Source: Aquanectria penicillioides (taxonomy: Eukaryota; Ascomycota; Sordariomycetes; Hypocreales; Nectriaceae). Taken from it: a stretch of 64,000 nucleotides of DNA. Location: contig PYIU01000007.1 in NCBI GenBank assembly GCA_003415625.1, positions 2,790,001 through 2,854,000 on the forward strand. The letters run 5' to 3'. The notes under the pieces were generated by a model that saw nothing but the letters and a program-made list of their open reading frames with translations, ran no database searches and was not told the origin of the DNA. Positions 45,668-57,075 of this stretch are shown one piece after another. The translations under genes and the position numbers were made by a program. Position 1 is the first letter of the stretch. Every line of letters starts with the position of its first letter.

Positions 45668-46711
45668 ATAAGCCAGGCGGAAATGGGCCCTGGAGCGGCG
45701 CTTGTGCGCTGGCGCGAGTCAGCTTAGTTAAGCTCCTTTTATTTTGGCAGGCCAACCAACCACCTCCTACATGTGTACACGTGCTACATCATGATTTTTT
45801 GTTTTTGGAATTCTTGTATCGGGGCCTTGTTTGTTTGCATTTGCAGCATCATTCGAACCATAACCACTCCTTTGGACGAAGACGGACGGACAGCGAGCTG
45901 GGAAGCAAAATGCGGGGGGATGGCGAGGCCTGGCTTGAGCGAGTAAACTAAACACTGTCTTGTCTCAACCGAACCAACGGCTTAGCTTGGAGGGGCTAGA
46001 TGGAGAGGGGAGAAACAGGGAGGATTCTGATTCTGCTCGCATTCATGGTTGTGTGTGCTGTCAAAATGGCGTCGGTCTGGTCTGGAGTTTCGGGAAGAGC
46101 GGGAAAGAAAGCAATGTTATGTACAAGTCTCGACCAGCCCACGAAGATGAAGAGCACGTGAGAAATCTACCAATAGAGCAATGGGTATTGTCTTCCACTC
46201 TTAGAAAGTCGAAGTATTGCGTGTGTGTTTCTGGTGAGCAGGCATGTGTCGCGTGGGGTGCTGTGGAACTCGCTATCGACGGGGGCTCTGGTCAGATGGC
46301 CGGGCTGGCCCTCCCACATGACCGCGGTCGCAACACCCGTCGCCCACGGCGCTTATGGGGGCGCAAGACACATCTGCCTGGGCAAGACTTGGTGTCTCAC
46401 ATTTCTCACATTTCTCACGTCTGGGGCGGCATTTTTCCCGTATCAGATCTTCACGCGACGGTTCTTGGGGCTGTTTCGCTTGATGAAGATGTAGCCTCCA
46501 TTGTCCATGGGATCTATTGTCTCGACGGGGAGGCAGAAGGGTGTGCTCAAGGTCAAAAGAGTCGAGTAATCCGCCTGCTATTGACTTTCTCTCTCCCTCT
46601 CCTATTCTGCTCTTGTTTTATTATCGGAACTTGGTCTCGGATTTGTTCAAGTCGCCATAAAACTATCGGAAATTTAATCAATACATTTTTTTTCTAACCC
46701 TTTGTATTTCC
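45668..46711. other. Intergenic region after the kinase gene
   Basis: About 1 kb. One long plus-strand frame (45960-46697) lacks an ATG start at its head and shows no family features, so it is not called. The interval holds the 3' UTR of the kinase gene and the promoter of the next gene. Confidence 0.5.
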
Positions 46712-48211
46712 ATGTCTGGACACCGTCCGGCGTCGGAGTCCCGGCACCGGTCCACTCGCCGGCGGTCGTCGGAGCGGGGCGGCGCCGACATGCCGTCACG
46801 CCCGTATCTGATCGAGTGGTGCGCGCAGACGTGCCGGCAAAAGGACATTCTCAACATGGACGAGCTGAGAGAGGAGATGAGCGTCCCGGAGCGCACCGGG
46901 TGGAGGAGACTGGTGGTTATGAGGGGCGGTGCAGGAGACATGGGCAACGTCGTCGGCTTGGAGTTGGCCGACGGCAGAGGGAGGAGGAGGACCGTCGGCT
47001 GGGCGTGGGAGTATCCCGAGCTGGAGGTTAGAGCCAAGGTACCCTCAGATACGCCTAGCGACGCAGGCAGGTTGAAGAAAGGAACCCAGGATCGGGGCGG
47101 AGAGAGGAAGCCGCAGCATGGGATTCGACTTTGCCGAGCGGCCCTGTCGACCAACACACGAATCCCTATTCTGCTCCTGGACGGCCTTGCTCCACCGGTA
47201 CTCCCACAGGCGCCGCCGCGCAACTCCCGTCGTCGTAGGGCATCCAGCGGAAACCGCACTTCTTTTCCAGAAAACTCTCCTAATGGTCGATATGCTCCCG
47301 AGAGGTCGGCGCTGGAAGACACGCTCTGGGAAGCCCTGGGCGATCCTCGGCCTCTCGAGGACACCCTCGCCGAGCTGGCCTACGACGCTTGGCTGGATGC
47401 CCTGGACTCGCTACCCCCGCGAGTAGGTGATTCTGTCGATGTGCTGTGGGCTCTGGCTCAGGCCCTTGAGGCCAATGCCGACATGGCCAAGGGCATGGAG
47501 CGTCGAGGGAGCACGCTCGGTGCTGGACCCGGAGCCGGAGCCGGGGGCGTTACGTCGTCAGACTGGACTGGGCTCGCGGATCGTCTGCACAAGCGCATGC
47601 AGCTCTCGGTAGCGCTGTCCATCCGCGCTCAGAAGCACCCGGACGAGTCTCGAGACTCCAACTCGCGCAGCCTCAACCGCATCGCGTACCTAGGAGGCCT
47701 ACTACTACCGCTTACCGTCGTATCGGGAATCCTCTCCATCGAGGGCACCTACGGGCCCGAGGGCAGCGCCTTCTGGGTCTTCTGGCTCGCCTCGGGCCTC
47801 TGCTCCATCATCGCCATCCTCGTCATCTACACCGACCACCTGCGCACCCTGGACGTGTGGATGGAAGTGGCCGCCAGCGAGGTGCTCGAGGGCCTGGACC
47901 CGGACGGCCTGCACGCGCTGCGGCACCACCGCCACCGACATGGACAGAGCGGCGACGCCCAGGCCGAGAGCTTCCAAGCGGCCAGCGACGCGGAGCGCGG
48001 CGAGGCTCGGGTCACGACGGCGGCCGACGGCGGCGTCTACGTCGTGCAGCGCCGCGAGGACGGGACCCGCGGCCGGGCGTGGAGGAGAAAGGAGCTGGGC
48101 TGGCTCGGGGCCGTCAAGAAGATGAGCGGGTGGTACATGTGGCGCGGGAGCCCGGGCATGGAGTTTCGAATGCCGGGGCGGTGGGAGGACAAGGTGGCCA
48201 ATTTATGGTGA
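46712..48211 (+). CDS. CorA-like two-helix membrane protein
   Basis: An uninterrupted 499-residue frame. The N-terminal part is Arg/Ser-rich and then contains LIEWCAQTCRQKDILNMDEL and GWAWEYPELEV. The middle is CRAALSTNTRIPILLLDG. A helical segment follows (LADRLHKRMQLSVALSIRAQ). Two closing membrane helices are LNRIAYLGGLLLPLTVVSGI and FWVFWLASGLCSIIAILVI. This is the layout of fungal CorA-like proteins. They share the fold of magnesium channels but usually, as here, lack the exact GMN tripeptide, so magnesium transport is not assured. An alternative frame at 47118-47426 exists, but the chosen one fits the family better. The gene converges with seryl-tRNA synthetase. Confidence 0.75.
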   Translation: MSGHRPASESRHRSTRRRSSERGGADMPSRPYLIEWCAQTCRQKDILNMDELREEMSVPERTGWRRLVVMRGGAGDMGNVVGLELADGRGRRRTVGWAWEYPELEVRAKVPSDTPSDAGRLKKGTQDRGGERKPQHGIRLCRAALSTNTRIPILLLDGLAPPVLPQAPPRNSRRRRASSGNRTSFPENSPNGRYAPERSALEDTLWEALGDPRPLEDTLAELAYDAWLDALDSLPPRVGDSVDVLWALAQALEANADMAKGMERRGSTLGAGPGAGAGGVTSSDWTGLADRLHKRMQLSVALSIRAQKHPDESRDSNSRSLNRIAYLGGLLLPLTVVSGILSIEGTYGPEGSAFWVFWLASGLCSIIAILVIYTDHLRTLDVWMEVAASEVLEGLDPDGLHALRHHRHRHGQSGDAQAESFQAASDAERGEARVTTAADGGVYVVQRREDGTRGRAWRRKELGWLGAVKKMSGWYMWRGSPGMEFRMPGRWEDKVANLW

Positions 48212-48611
48212 TGGTTATGAACGACGACGATGACGACGACGACGAGTTTTCATGACTGCTCAGAAAGGGGGTATAGATGGATTGGCTAGCTATACGGTAT
48301 GCATTGCATGTAATGTTTAGTTCTTGGTTACAAACTAGATGCCAAAAGCCAGTCCGCATGGAAAGAGTTTTTTTTTTCAGTTTTTCTGCGATAGAATACA
48401 CCCTTCTTTCTTTGCTCATTATCAGAATCAGATGACCACATATGCATGCAGTAGTTGTTTTTTGCCCCTTTTTTTTATGTTTGGCTCCTCTGCCGTCTTT
48501 GCTGACTCGACTCGTACATGAAAACAAAACATGGCCCGGTGATCATACAAATTCTGTGTGCTTCGTGAAAAAAAAAAAAGCTAAAAGGGTAAAAGAAGAT
48601 GAGAGGCGTGG
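48212..48611. other. Convergent 3' ends
   Basis: 400 bp between two stop codons, with a GACGAC tract at 48220-48245 and several homopolymer runs. It holds both 3' UTRs only, as far as can be seen. Confidence 0.5.
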
Positions 48612-50111
48612 TTACACTCGGTCCACGCTTGTCCTGCGGTTGCCCAGCCCAATCTTGTCCTTTCCATCCATCCACGGCCGCAAGCACTCGGGCACAGTGA
48701 CCGTCTTGGCCTCCTCGTCCCAGCCGTTCTCGAGCAGGGCGGCAAGGACTCGGGGCACGGCGAGGGCAGTGCCGTTTGCGGTCCAGGGGAACTCGAGGCG
48801 GCCGTTGAGGCGGGTTCGAGTGCCCAGTCGGCGAGTCTGGTAGTCGGTGCACAGGCTAGCCGACGTCACCTCGCCCCAGGTCTCGCGGCGGCTTGGGAAG
48901 AAAGCCTCCATATCGACCTTGCGGGTGGCCGAGGCGCCCAGGTCGTGGGCGGGCATGGAGAGCACTCGGCAGTACAGGCCCAGGGAGGAGAGGATCTCCG
49001 TCTGCATGTCGAGCATCTCCTCGAGAACGTCGACGCCAGAGTCCTGGTCGGGCGTCGTCCATGCAAACATCTCGACCTTGGTGAATTCGTGTACTCGGTA
49101 CAGGCCCTTGGTGTCGGCTCCGCGTGCTCCTGCCTCGGCGCGGTAGCATCGCGAGACCGCGACCCGCTTGAGGGGCAGATCCTCCGAGTCAATTGTGGTG
49201 TTGGCCTTCATGCCGGCAAGGGCAATCTCCGAGGTTCCGGTGAGGCACATCTCGGGGACACCACGCTCAATGTCGGCGGCGGTCTGGGCAATGGTGTAGA
49301 CCTGCTGGTCGCCGCTCTGGTCGCGGGGCTGGAAGCCGCAGGCGGCACCGATGTGGCTGTAGACCATGCTGGGCGGCGAGACTTGGGTCCAGCCGTGGCG
49401 AGTAGCGACGGCGAGGGCGTATTGGACGAGGGCCTGCTCGAGCTGGGCGGCTTCGCCGAGGAGATAATACCATCCCCAGCCGGAGGCGGTGGCGGCGCCG
49501 GCAAAGTCCATGATGCCGAGCTCGGAGCCGATGTGGACGTGCGAGCGCCAGATCTTGTCCTCTGGCGACTCGGTGAAGGTGGGCGGGTCGTTGATGTAGC
49601 TGAGCACCTCAAAGTCGTCGCCAGGGGGCGTCTCGTCGCTGGTCAGGTTGGGGAGCTCCAGGGCCAGTTCCTCCATTTGGGCAACGGCCTGCGACTCCCC
49701 CTTTTCGATCACTGAGAGCTCCTGCTTGAGCTCACGGGCCTCGTCCTGGATCTGCTCGCGGCTCATCTGGCGCACCTCCTGCATGTCCTCGTCGTCGGCG
49801 CTGGTGGCCGGGTTGGCCAACTGCCGGCGCAGCAGGTTCGACCTCTCCCGCAAGGCGCGGCCCTGGCGCTGGAGATGCTGCCACTTGGCGTGCAGCTCGA
49901 CAATCTGGGCCGGGTTCTGGGCCTGGTGCTTATAGTTGCGCTCGATGCAGGTGCGCTCATACAGCTCTGGGTTCTGGCGGATGTGCTTGATGTCGATGTT
50001 GGGCTTGGGCGCCGAGGGCGGGCGCTTGACGTCGCCGAACTGGCGGGCCAATGCCGGAAGCGCCTTTGGCCGCAGGTTGCGGCACCTTAGCCGTGTTAAA
50101 TTTCTATTCAT
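48612..50111 (-). CDS. dia4: Seryl-tRNA synthetase, mitochondrial type
   Basis: Class II aminoacyl-tRNA synthetase of 499 residues that charges tRNA-Ser, probably in mitochondria. A basic N-terminus (MNRNLTRLRCRNLRPKALPA) looks like a targeting sequence. It is followed by the tRNA-binding coiled coil (about residues 40-155: LHAKWQHLQRQGRALRERSN ... QIQDEARELKQELSVIEKGE). The catalytic domain contains YYLLGEAAQLEQALVQYAL, CLTGTSEIALAGM, motif 2 CYRAEAGARGADTKGLYRVH followed by EFTKVEMF, and SASLCTDYQTRRL with LEFPWTANGTALAVPRVL for motif 3. Single exon. The length and N-terminus match the yeast Dia4 class rather than the cytosolic enzyme. Confidence 0.92.
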   Translation of the reverse strand: MNRNLTRLRCRNLRPKALPALARQFGDVKRPPSAPKPNIDIKHIRQNPELYERTCIERNYKHQAQNPAQIVELHAKWQHLQRQGRALRERSNLLRRQLANPATSADDEDMQEVRQMSREQIQDEARELKQELSVIEKGESQAVAQMEELALELPNLTSDETPPGDDFEVLSYINDPPTFTESPEDKIWRSHVHIGSELGIMDFAGAATASGWGWYYLLGEAAQLEQALVQYALAVATRHGWTQVSPPSMVYSHIGAACGFQPRDQSGDQQVYTIAQTAADIERGVPEMCLTGTSEIALAGMKANTTIDSEDLPLKRVAVSRCYRAEAGARGADTKGLYRVHEFTKVEMFAWTTPDQDSGVDVLEEMLDMQTEILSSLGLYCRVLSMPAHDLGASATRKVDMEAFFPSRRETWGEVTSASLCTDYQTRRLGTRTRLNGRLEFPWTANGTALAVPRVLAALLENGWDEEAKTVTVPECLRPWMDGKDKIGLGNRRTSVDRV

Positions 50112-50595
50112 TGCGGGCTGTGGGCTCCTGGTGAGCTTCTCATTACCCTTGGATGAGCTTGACGTCGTTCCAAGCTTTCGCCTTTGCGCGCGGGTGAGAT
50201 GAGGCTCGCAAAGTGGGTTGCCTTATGCAATTATCCGATCCCGATGCCGATCCATCCCCGACTGTCACGGGCGAAGCCGTTGCAAAGCGCCCGCTGCAAG
50301 CCGCTGCCGGTGCAGCAGCACGAGACCTATTTTCCACTATTCCAGCGCATGATTGAGGTCCCGAGACTCGTTGTAAAATGGGGTATATTGATTGGCTGGG
50401 CTTAATAAAATCTCTAAACTTGCTGTATCGAAGCCCTCTATCGTCTCTCTCTTTTAAAAAGCATGTCTTTCAACATCATACATCCATGTCATCGACGTGG
50501 AGCTCTAAGCCATGTGCAAAGTAGGGCCGAATGTCATGACCATCACGCCACCAATTGGCACCTCTCTGTCCAATCCTCGCAATCAATCGTCGATT
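50112..50595. other. Intergenic region
   Basis: About 480 bp upstream of the synthetase and downstream of the actin-related gene, both on the minus strand. It should contain the synthetase promoter. No other feature seen. Confidence 0.45.
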
Positions 50596-52324
50596 TTATA
50601 GATATCCCCAAGTCCCCAGGGTCCAATTGCTGTGGTGGCTTCCGCCGCCTCGCCCGGTAGTCATGCTCTGCCGCTGCTGGGCCTTGACGTCAATGTCGCT
50701 CGGCCGGGCCGCTCCGTTGGCGCCCTGCTGCAGCCACACTTCCCTGTCGACGATTGCCATTGCAGGCACCTTCAATTGACACAAGAGACTGCCTCCGGTC
50801 CATGGCCCCAACGAGTGCAGCACCCGGAATTGACCGTGCATCCGTGGTGCTGTTTCTCGTTGTCGCGCCACTTTAGCTTCGATGGGGTCGTGCTCAGGGA
50901 CAGAGTCAGCCGCCCCGCGAGTGTCAGTTGATCCATCTTGGTCCGCCTCGAAAGGTGGCGAAGTCGAGCCATCTCCGGGAGGCGAGCCGCTAGGCCTTCG
51001 TTGCAGCTTGGGATTGTTTCGCAGTTGGTCGACGCCCTTGCCTGCAACAGGCGCCCATCCCCGCTTGGCAACGACGGCCATCACATCATCGAGGATGCGT
51101 TGTTTGATGCCTAGGATGTTGGAACATCCTCCTGTAAATATCATCCGGGACATACAGATTGCCCGCACATCCATAGGTAGCTGCAAAAGGTGCTGGTATA
51201 CCAGCAGGTGAATGGGAAGCTCGTGGTCGTCAAAGGTTGCATGGGCGACTGAAGGGTCGAAGAAGGCTTCCTCGCATATCTCTGCGAGCTTATCGAATGG
51301 GATCTCCAGAGTCGTTGGCGGATTCGTCGAGTTGATGGGCACGCGGGCCATGCTTCCCTGAGACGCATCTGCGTGGTGTGACTCGACGTCGCTTTCGTCC
51401 TGCTCTTCAACTGTTTCCAGCTGGGTCGACTGTCTCTGGGATGACCCAGATGCAGATGGCCTGCACCACATGAGGCGACGCAGAATATCGTCACACTCTT
51501 CAAAGGTCATCACCCTATCCTCGTCTTCCGCATAGTCGATCCCGTCAATCAAGATGTGGGCGGCCTTGTAGAGGGCGTCCAAGACGAACCTGCCGCCCCT
51601 GATAGTCCGCGTGCTTTTTACCTCGCGATATTCGTAGACACTGGTCACGACAGTTTCTGCCCATCCCATGTCGATTACCAACGCGGACCTTACGCCGGCT
51701 GCAACCGACGTCATCACTGATGGCGACATGAGAGAAACCGAGGGGGCTTGAAACCGATTAAATAAGGTATCCAAGGTGGCGGTTAGTAGAGGAACTGGCA
51801 CGGCAGAGTCCAGCACGAGTCCCAACTTTCTAGGTTTGGAGTCGATGAGAAGAAATCTGAATCCATGTAAGCGTTTGTCGGTGTATGGAATGACAAAAAA
51901 CACACCTAGTGAATGCATCTCGTAAAACACGCTCAAGCTTGTCTTGGAAAAGCCCTAGGTCAACATCTCGCAAATCGAAACGCCAAAACTCATGCTCAGA
52001 CGACCAGTCCAACCCAGGATGCTCTTGCGGTCCCTGCCAAGTCCTGAAGTCTCCAACCCGGCGCTGGTCCTCGGGGCCGCACTGCAGAATCGCCTTGGGG
52101 GACGAGTCGCCTGCAAAGCCTGCGCGGATATGCCGCGAGCCCAGTTCAACCACGACGGTGTCGTCATCCGCGCGGAGAGTCGACGGCGAGCCGTAGGTTG
52201 CTGCCAGGCTGCTGCGGCTCGGGGTGTGGGGTGTGGACGGGCTCGATTGCCCTGGCGGGGGCACTCCTCCACGGATGCTGGCCACGCTCCGGTGGGCCAG
52301 AGCCGGTCCTGCACCAGAGGCCAT
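50596..52324 (-). CDS. Actin-related protein, Arp10/Arp11 (dynactin) type
   Basis: Two exons (51906-52324 and 50596-51856, 1680 nt) give 559 residues. After a Ser/Pro-rich N-terminus the actin fold starts with VVVELGSRHIRAGFAGDSSP, the first phosphate loop in altered form. The intron splits the helix before FLLIDSKPRKLGLVLDSAVP. The second phosphate region is ALVIDMGWAETVVTSVYEYR, and near the end there is IFTGGCSNILGIKQRI. A polar insert of about 60 residues lies in the middle (CRPSASGSSQRQ on). The size, N-terminal extension and weak conservation match the fungal Arp10/Arp11 proteins at the pointed end of dynactin. Other divergent ARPs are possible. It is divergent from the Yen1-type gene, which starts 265 bp away. 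Confidence 0.75.
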
Positions 52325-52589
52325 TGCCGCTATGCAAAAGTCTTGTCCTCTTTTGCCGGGGCGTTGTCGGAGCCAAGCCTCGTTCTGGTGGTGATGCTTG
52401 GTTGATGCCGTAGCTTCGTGCACGTCTTTGGTTGGTCGGTCAAACCTGTGACGTCGGCGTTTACAGCGCCGATAAGCCGATAAGTCAACACAGGTCTCCG
52501 GTAACCGCAGTGACGCGAGACGCATCGTGAACCTACAACGTCATCATTCAGCCCAAGCAGATTGGCCCTGGAGGCTGCATGCGCTCCAG

Positions 52590-55061
52590 ATGGGCATAAA
52601 AGGGTATTTATCTGCGCTTGAAACAACTATTTCTTCTTTTTGACTCTTCTAGGATCTACCGCGAGCTCGGTCCGGGCCAGCGAGTTTCCCTCTCGAAGCT
52701 CGCCGCTGACAGCTTCGTGAATTCGAGCCGCCCGCTTCGACTAGCCATCGACATTGCCATTTGGCAGTTTCAAACCCAAGCTGCACGAGGTATGCCGCTT
52801 ATTCAATTCCATTGCGCAGGATCCTAATTCCATCAGGCGGAACAAACCCCGCCATCAGAACCCTTTTCTACCGCCTGACCCGATTTCTCAGCACGCCGAT
52901 CGAGCCCATCTTCGTCTTCGATGGCCCCAACAAGCCCGTGTTCAAGCGAAACAAGCGATCCGGCCGCGGCGATGCCCTCGCCACCGCACAGGCAAAGCGA
53001 TTGATTCGACTTTTCGGGTTTACTATCCACGATGCGCCTGGAGAAGCCGAGGCTGAGTGTGCCTTGCTGCAGCAGCACGGCATTGTTGATGCCGTTCTAA
53101 GTGAAGATGTCGACACCATCATGTTTGGGTGCACACGAATGATACGCAATTGGTCTTCAGAGAGCAAAAGCTCCAAGACGCCAACGCATGTGTCCTTGTA
53201 CGATACCAAAGACATGGCAATTAGCGAGCTAGGCCTTGGTCGAGAGGGAATGGTTCTTGTGGCCCTCATGAGCGGTGGCGACTATCTCCCTGATGGAATT
53301 CCCGGTTGCGGCGTCAAAGTAGCATGCGAAGCCGCGAAAGCTGGCTTTGGAAAGTCAATATGTCGACTTAAGGCGTCGGACAAGGCAGGGCTCCAGCTGT
53401 GGAGAGAGTCTCTGGTGCACGAGCTGAGGACAAACGAGAAGGGCTACTTTCGCACACGGCACAAGGCTCTGGCTATCCCTGAGGATTTTCCCAACCTCGA
53501 GGTGCTTCGCTACTATACTCACCCCGTTGTATCACCCCGGTCCAGCCTAGATGGCGTCCGCGAGAAATTTAAGCTTGACAGCGATAAGCGGGAACTCCAT
53601 CTTGAGGCGCTCAGAGAATTCACAAGGGAGACGTTTGGCTGGGACTTTCGAATTGGAGCAATCAAGTTTATCCGCGTCCTTGGACAGCCACTCCTAGTCA
53701 GCAACGTACTCCAGGCTGAGGGCAGCCAAGTCAAGCGAATAGCCGGTCGTCGAACCCACTTCAGCACAGATGGAACCCCCGAACTTCGCTTTTCGTATGT
53801 TCCGCAAGACATCGTCCCCATTGACTTGTCAAAGGAGGTGGACGAGGAAATCTCGGCCAGCCGGGATGGTCTGGCGCTGAATAGCGATGACGAATTTGAG
53901 GCACCAGCCGACGCAGCCTCGAAAGGGGTTGCGGGTAAGGTCTATGACCCTGCAAAGCCCGACCTTATTTGGGTCCTGGAGGCCGTCGCCAGGCATAGTG
54001 TGCCAGATGCGGTTGAGGAGTGGGAAGCAACACAGGCTGCCAAGACGGCGCGCAAAGCCCCGGCCAAGACAGCCAAGAACACTGCCGGCTCCAAAAAGAA
54101 GGCTACTAGTGGAATGCCCGTCGGTGCTCTTGATCAGTATGTTCGGGTCTCGAAACCTGGTACGGAATCGGGTTCCTCAAAACCAGTGGTTCCCAAGACG
54201 AAAAAGGTGAACAAGAGCGATAGTGCAGAGAAGACAAAGGCATCCCCAACCCGAGTGTCGACACCAAGGCGACTTCGAGTACCATCCCCGTTGGAATCAA
54301 GTAAGCAATCTACGCCGACCAACAGTCCGGTCACGCAGAAGACCCCTTGGACACTCGCCAGCTCACAATCGACGCCTAGAACCCGCGATACTCCAGGGCG
54401 CCGACACCAAGCGATTGTCATCGAGTCTAGCCCGGCCGGTCCGGTGGATTCACCTCCCGCCTCTCCGTCTCCCAAGCCCCTTGTTCGTCCCTTCAGTCAC
54501 GAGTTGCCTGAGTCGGTGCGTTCAATATTATCCGCGGGTGGTCCTTCGCAGATGAGAGACAGAGGACAAGACAAACCAAAGGCCAGGGCTATCAACGAAT
54601 CGCAGGATATAAGGCTGAAGCAGACGTCAATGGAGATGTTTGCAAGGAAAACCAAGCCCAGTGCTAGTCAGCCAGGTGTATCAAAGTCGAAGGAATCAAC
54701 CTCGAAGTCGTCTTCGCACTTACACGGAGACTTTAGCGACTTCGACAGTGACTCTTCTGACCTCGAGCCCCTCTCCTCGCTCCTGTCTCGCTCTCCAACA
54801 TCTCCCAGCAAGCGCGGGAGGGATATCCAGCCTGCCAACAGGAGTATAAGTGTTAGCCCAAGCCCGGCCCCAGTGCGGAAGAAGAAGCTGCTCGTCCCGC
54901 GGACCAGCGCTGTGGGCTTCGTCAAGGAGGTCGAAGTCGACGTTGAAGACCGCGAGGACCTCGAGGCCAGAGAGACTGCCTTTCTGCAACGTAGGGGCGC
55001 CCACGGGAGCGTGACCAGGTTAAGCGATGTCGTCTACATAGACTTGACGCAGGACGGCTAA
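52590..55061 (+). CDS. yen1: Holliday junction resolvase of the Yen1/GEN1 (XPG) family
   Basis: A structure-specific nuclease of 791 residues from exons 52590-52603, 52653-52789 and 52837-55061 (2376 nt). The first exon is only 14 nt and encodes MGIKG, joined to IYRELGPGQRVSL. XPG N-domain residues: LAIDIAIWQFQ (Asp) and PIFVFDGPNKPVFKR. XPG I-domain: HDAPGEAEAECALLQQHGIV with the acidic cluster, AVLSEDVDTIMFG, and SGGDYLPDGIPGCGVKVA with the helix-hairpin-helix. A chromodomain-like region may follow before a long disordered Ser/Pro/Lys-rich tail with many SP/TP sites, consistent with the cell-cycle control known for Yen1. Nuclear. Converges with mgs1. Confidence 0.92.
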
Positions 55062-55402
55062 ACACGAACAGAATCGACGTGTACAAACAACATTTAAGGA
55101 ACCAAGGCGTTTTAGGAATCATCACATGGCAATTATGGAATAATGAGTACCTTGGTATGGCTTTGACGATTCACATGCATAGGAACGGACATGGAATATC
55201 GGCTTTTGATATACATCAATTATACACGCTTTTTGGTATCATGCCTTCGTGCAGTTTTTATCTATACAGTTCGTGATCCCAATAGGGACGTCCAGTGCTT
55301 TTTATTACGCCTTCCCACCTTTATATCCAACCATTTTCCTCTATCCCAGTCAGTTCCTTTTCATTCTCTTCTTCTTCGGGCAATGAATGTGATTTGTTTT
55401 TT
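55062..55402. other. Convergent 3' ends of yen1 and mgs1
   Basis: 340 bp between stop codons, AT-rich, with T-rich stretches. It holds 3' UTRs only, as far as can be seen. Confidence 0.5.
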
Positions 55403-57075
55403 TTAGGCGCCTCCCATTTCCAAGTCGGGATCGACCTCGGTGCCCAGGTCTCGCTCCTCGAGGAACCGCCTCCCGACAAGTTCCGTCGGCAGATATGTCT
55501 GGTTCACCTGGCCGTCGCGGTAGTTGGGCGGATACTTGTACTCTGCGCCGTACCCCAGATCGCGCATCAGACGGGTCGGGGCGTTGCGCAGGTGCAGAGG
55601 GACGGGGAGGCTGGCAACGCCTGGCTCGCGCAGCGCAGCGTAGGCATTGTTCAGGCCGCGGTAAGCTCGCGTGCTCTTCTTCGCTGCGCACAAGGCAACG
55701 GCGCAGTGGGCCAGCGGGATACGGGCCTCGGGCATGCCGATTTGCTGAGTCGCCGTGTAAGTAGCGGTGGCAAGCGGGAGCAGCGTGTTGTCAGCGAGAC
55801 CAACGTCCTCGGAGGCGATGACGACCATGCGACGGGCGATGAAGAGCGGATCCTCTCCAGACTGGAGCATGCGAGCGAGGTAGTAGAGCGCCGCATCTGG
55901 GTCGTTGCCGCGCACAGACTTGTGGAAGGCGGAGATTGTGTCGTAGTGCTGGTCGCCAGCGCGGTCGTAGACGAGCGTCTTGGTCAGCGAGGCCTTGATG
56001 TCGTCCTGGGTGATGCCTTCACGGGTGGTGAGGGACAGGGCGAGCTCGAGCAGGTTGAGGGCGGTACGAGCATCTCCGTCGGCGAATCGAGCAAGGTATG
56101 AGATCATGGCATCATCTAAAAGGGGCGTGGGTGGGTAGACGGGTTCTTCCTCCTTCATCGCCCGCTTGAGGATGGAGACGACGTCCTCCGTTGTGAGGGA
56201 CTGCAGCGTAAACGTTCGGCACCGGGACAGCAGAGCGGTGGCGACCTTGAACGAAGGGTTTTCCGTCGTGGCCCGATGAGCGTCACCGTGCCGGCTTCCA
56301 CGGGCTTGAGGAAGACGTCCTGCTGGGCCTTGTTGAATCGGTGAATCTCGTCGCAGAAGATGATAGTCTTGCGGCCGGTCAGGGACTCGTCGGTGGCAGC
56401 CTCCTGGAACAGCTTCTTGCACTCGGCCACGCCCGTGCTAGTTGCGTTGAGCTCGATGAAGCGGCTCCCCACCATCTTGGCAATGCACCGCGCTATGGTT
56501 GTCTTGCCCGTGCCCGAGGCGCCCCAGAGGATCATGGACGGCACCTTGTTCGATTCGATGAGGGATCTGAGCACGCCGTTGGGGCCTACGAGCTCCTGTC
56601 CAAAGACCTGGTCGAGGTTTTGCGGCCGCATTCGTTCTGCCAGCGGCGCTGACCGCTGCGTCTTGGTCTTCTTGATCGCCCGGCCCTCCAGCTCGTGCTC
56701 CTCCTTGACAGCTTCGCCATTTCTCCCGTCGACGCCGGGCTCGGACTTGACGGATATCCCGACGCTGAAGCCCGCCCCGGGCCCCTCCTCGAAGCTCCTC
56801 TTCTTCCCCGTCACAGGCTGAAAGGTACTGCTGCCGACGGGCGTCGAGACCTTGCTGCCATCGGGAGCGGCTTGTCGTTTGGGAGCTGGCGTGGAGAAGA
56901 AGCTTGATGCGGAGCGCTTCTGGGAGCCGGCGCCCTGCGGGGTCTGTGACTGCGGCGGCGACGAGCCCTTCTCCTTTTCCTTGTCAATGACGAAGCTCTG
57001 GCAGCCCGAGTCGATGTGGTTGTTGATCTCGGACGGCTTGACGGGCTTGTTGCAGATGGGGCAGTCGACCGCCAT
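55403..57075 (-). CDS. mgs1: AAA+ ATPase Mgs1/WRNIP1 (RarA), with an apparent frameshift
   Basis: A replication-associated clamp-loader-like ATPase of about 557 residues. The N-terminal UBZ-type zinc finger reads [20 protein letters not shown] with a following C. Then come a nuclear-localisation-rich linker and [20 protein letters not shown]. Walker A is [13 protein letters not shown], Walker [20 protein letters not shown] and sensor 1 begins GTVTLIG. The next expected residues, ATTENPSF, appear only in the -1 frame from about 56272. They then run unbroken ([50 protein letters not shown]) to the stop at 55403. One base is missing at 56270-56275. No intron can explain this. Sequence error or a damaged allele are both possible. 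Confidence 0.88.

Noticed and set aside
45960..46697. Plus-strand frame of 245 codons between the kinase and CorA-like genes
   Set aside because: It begins at a non-ATG codon, has a low-complexity hydrophobic end at a T-rich stretch, and no motif. It lies where the kinase 3' UTR is expected.
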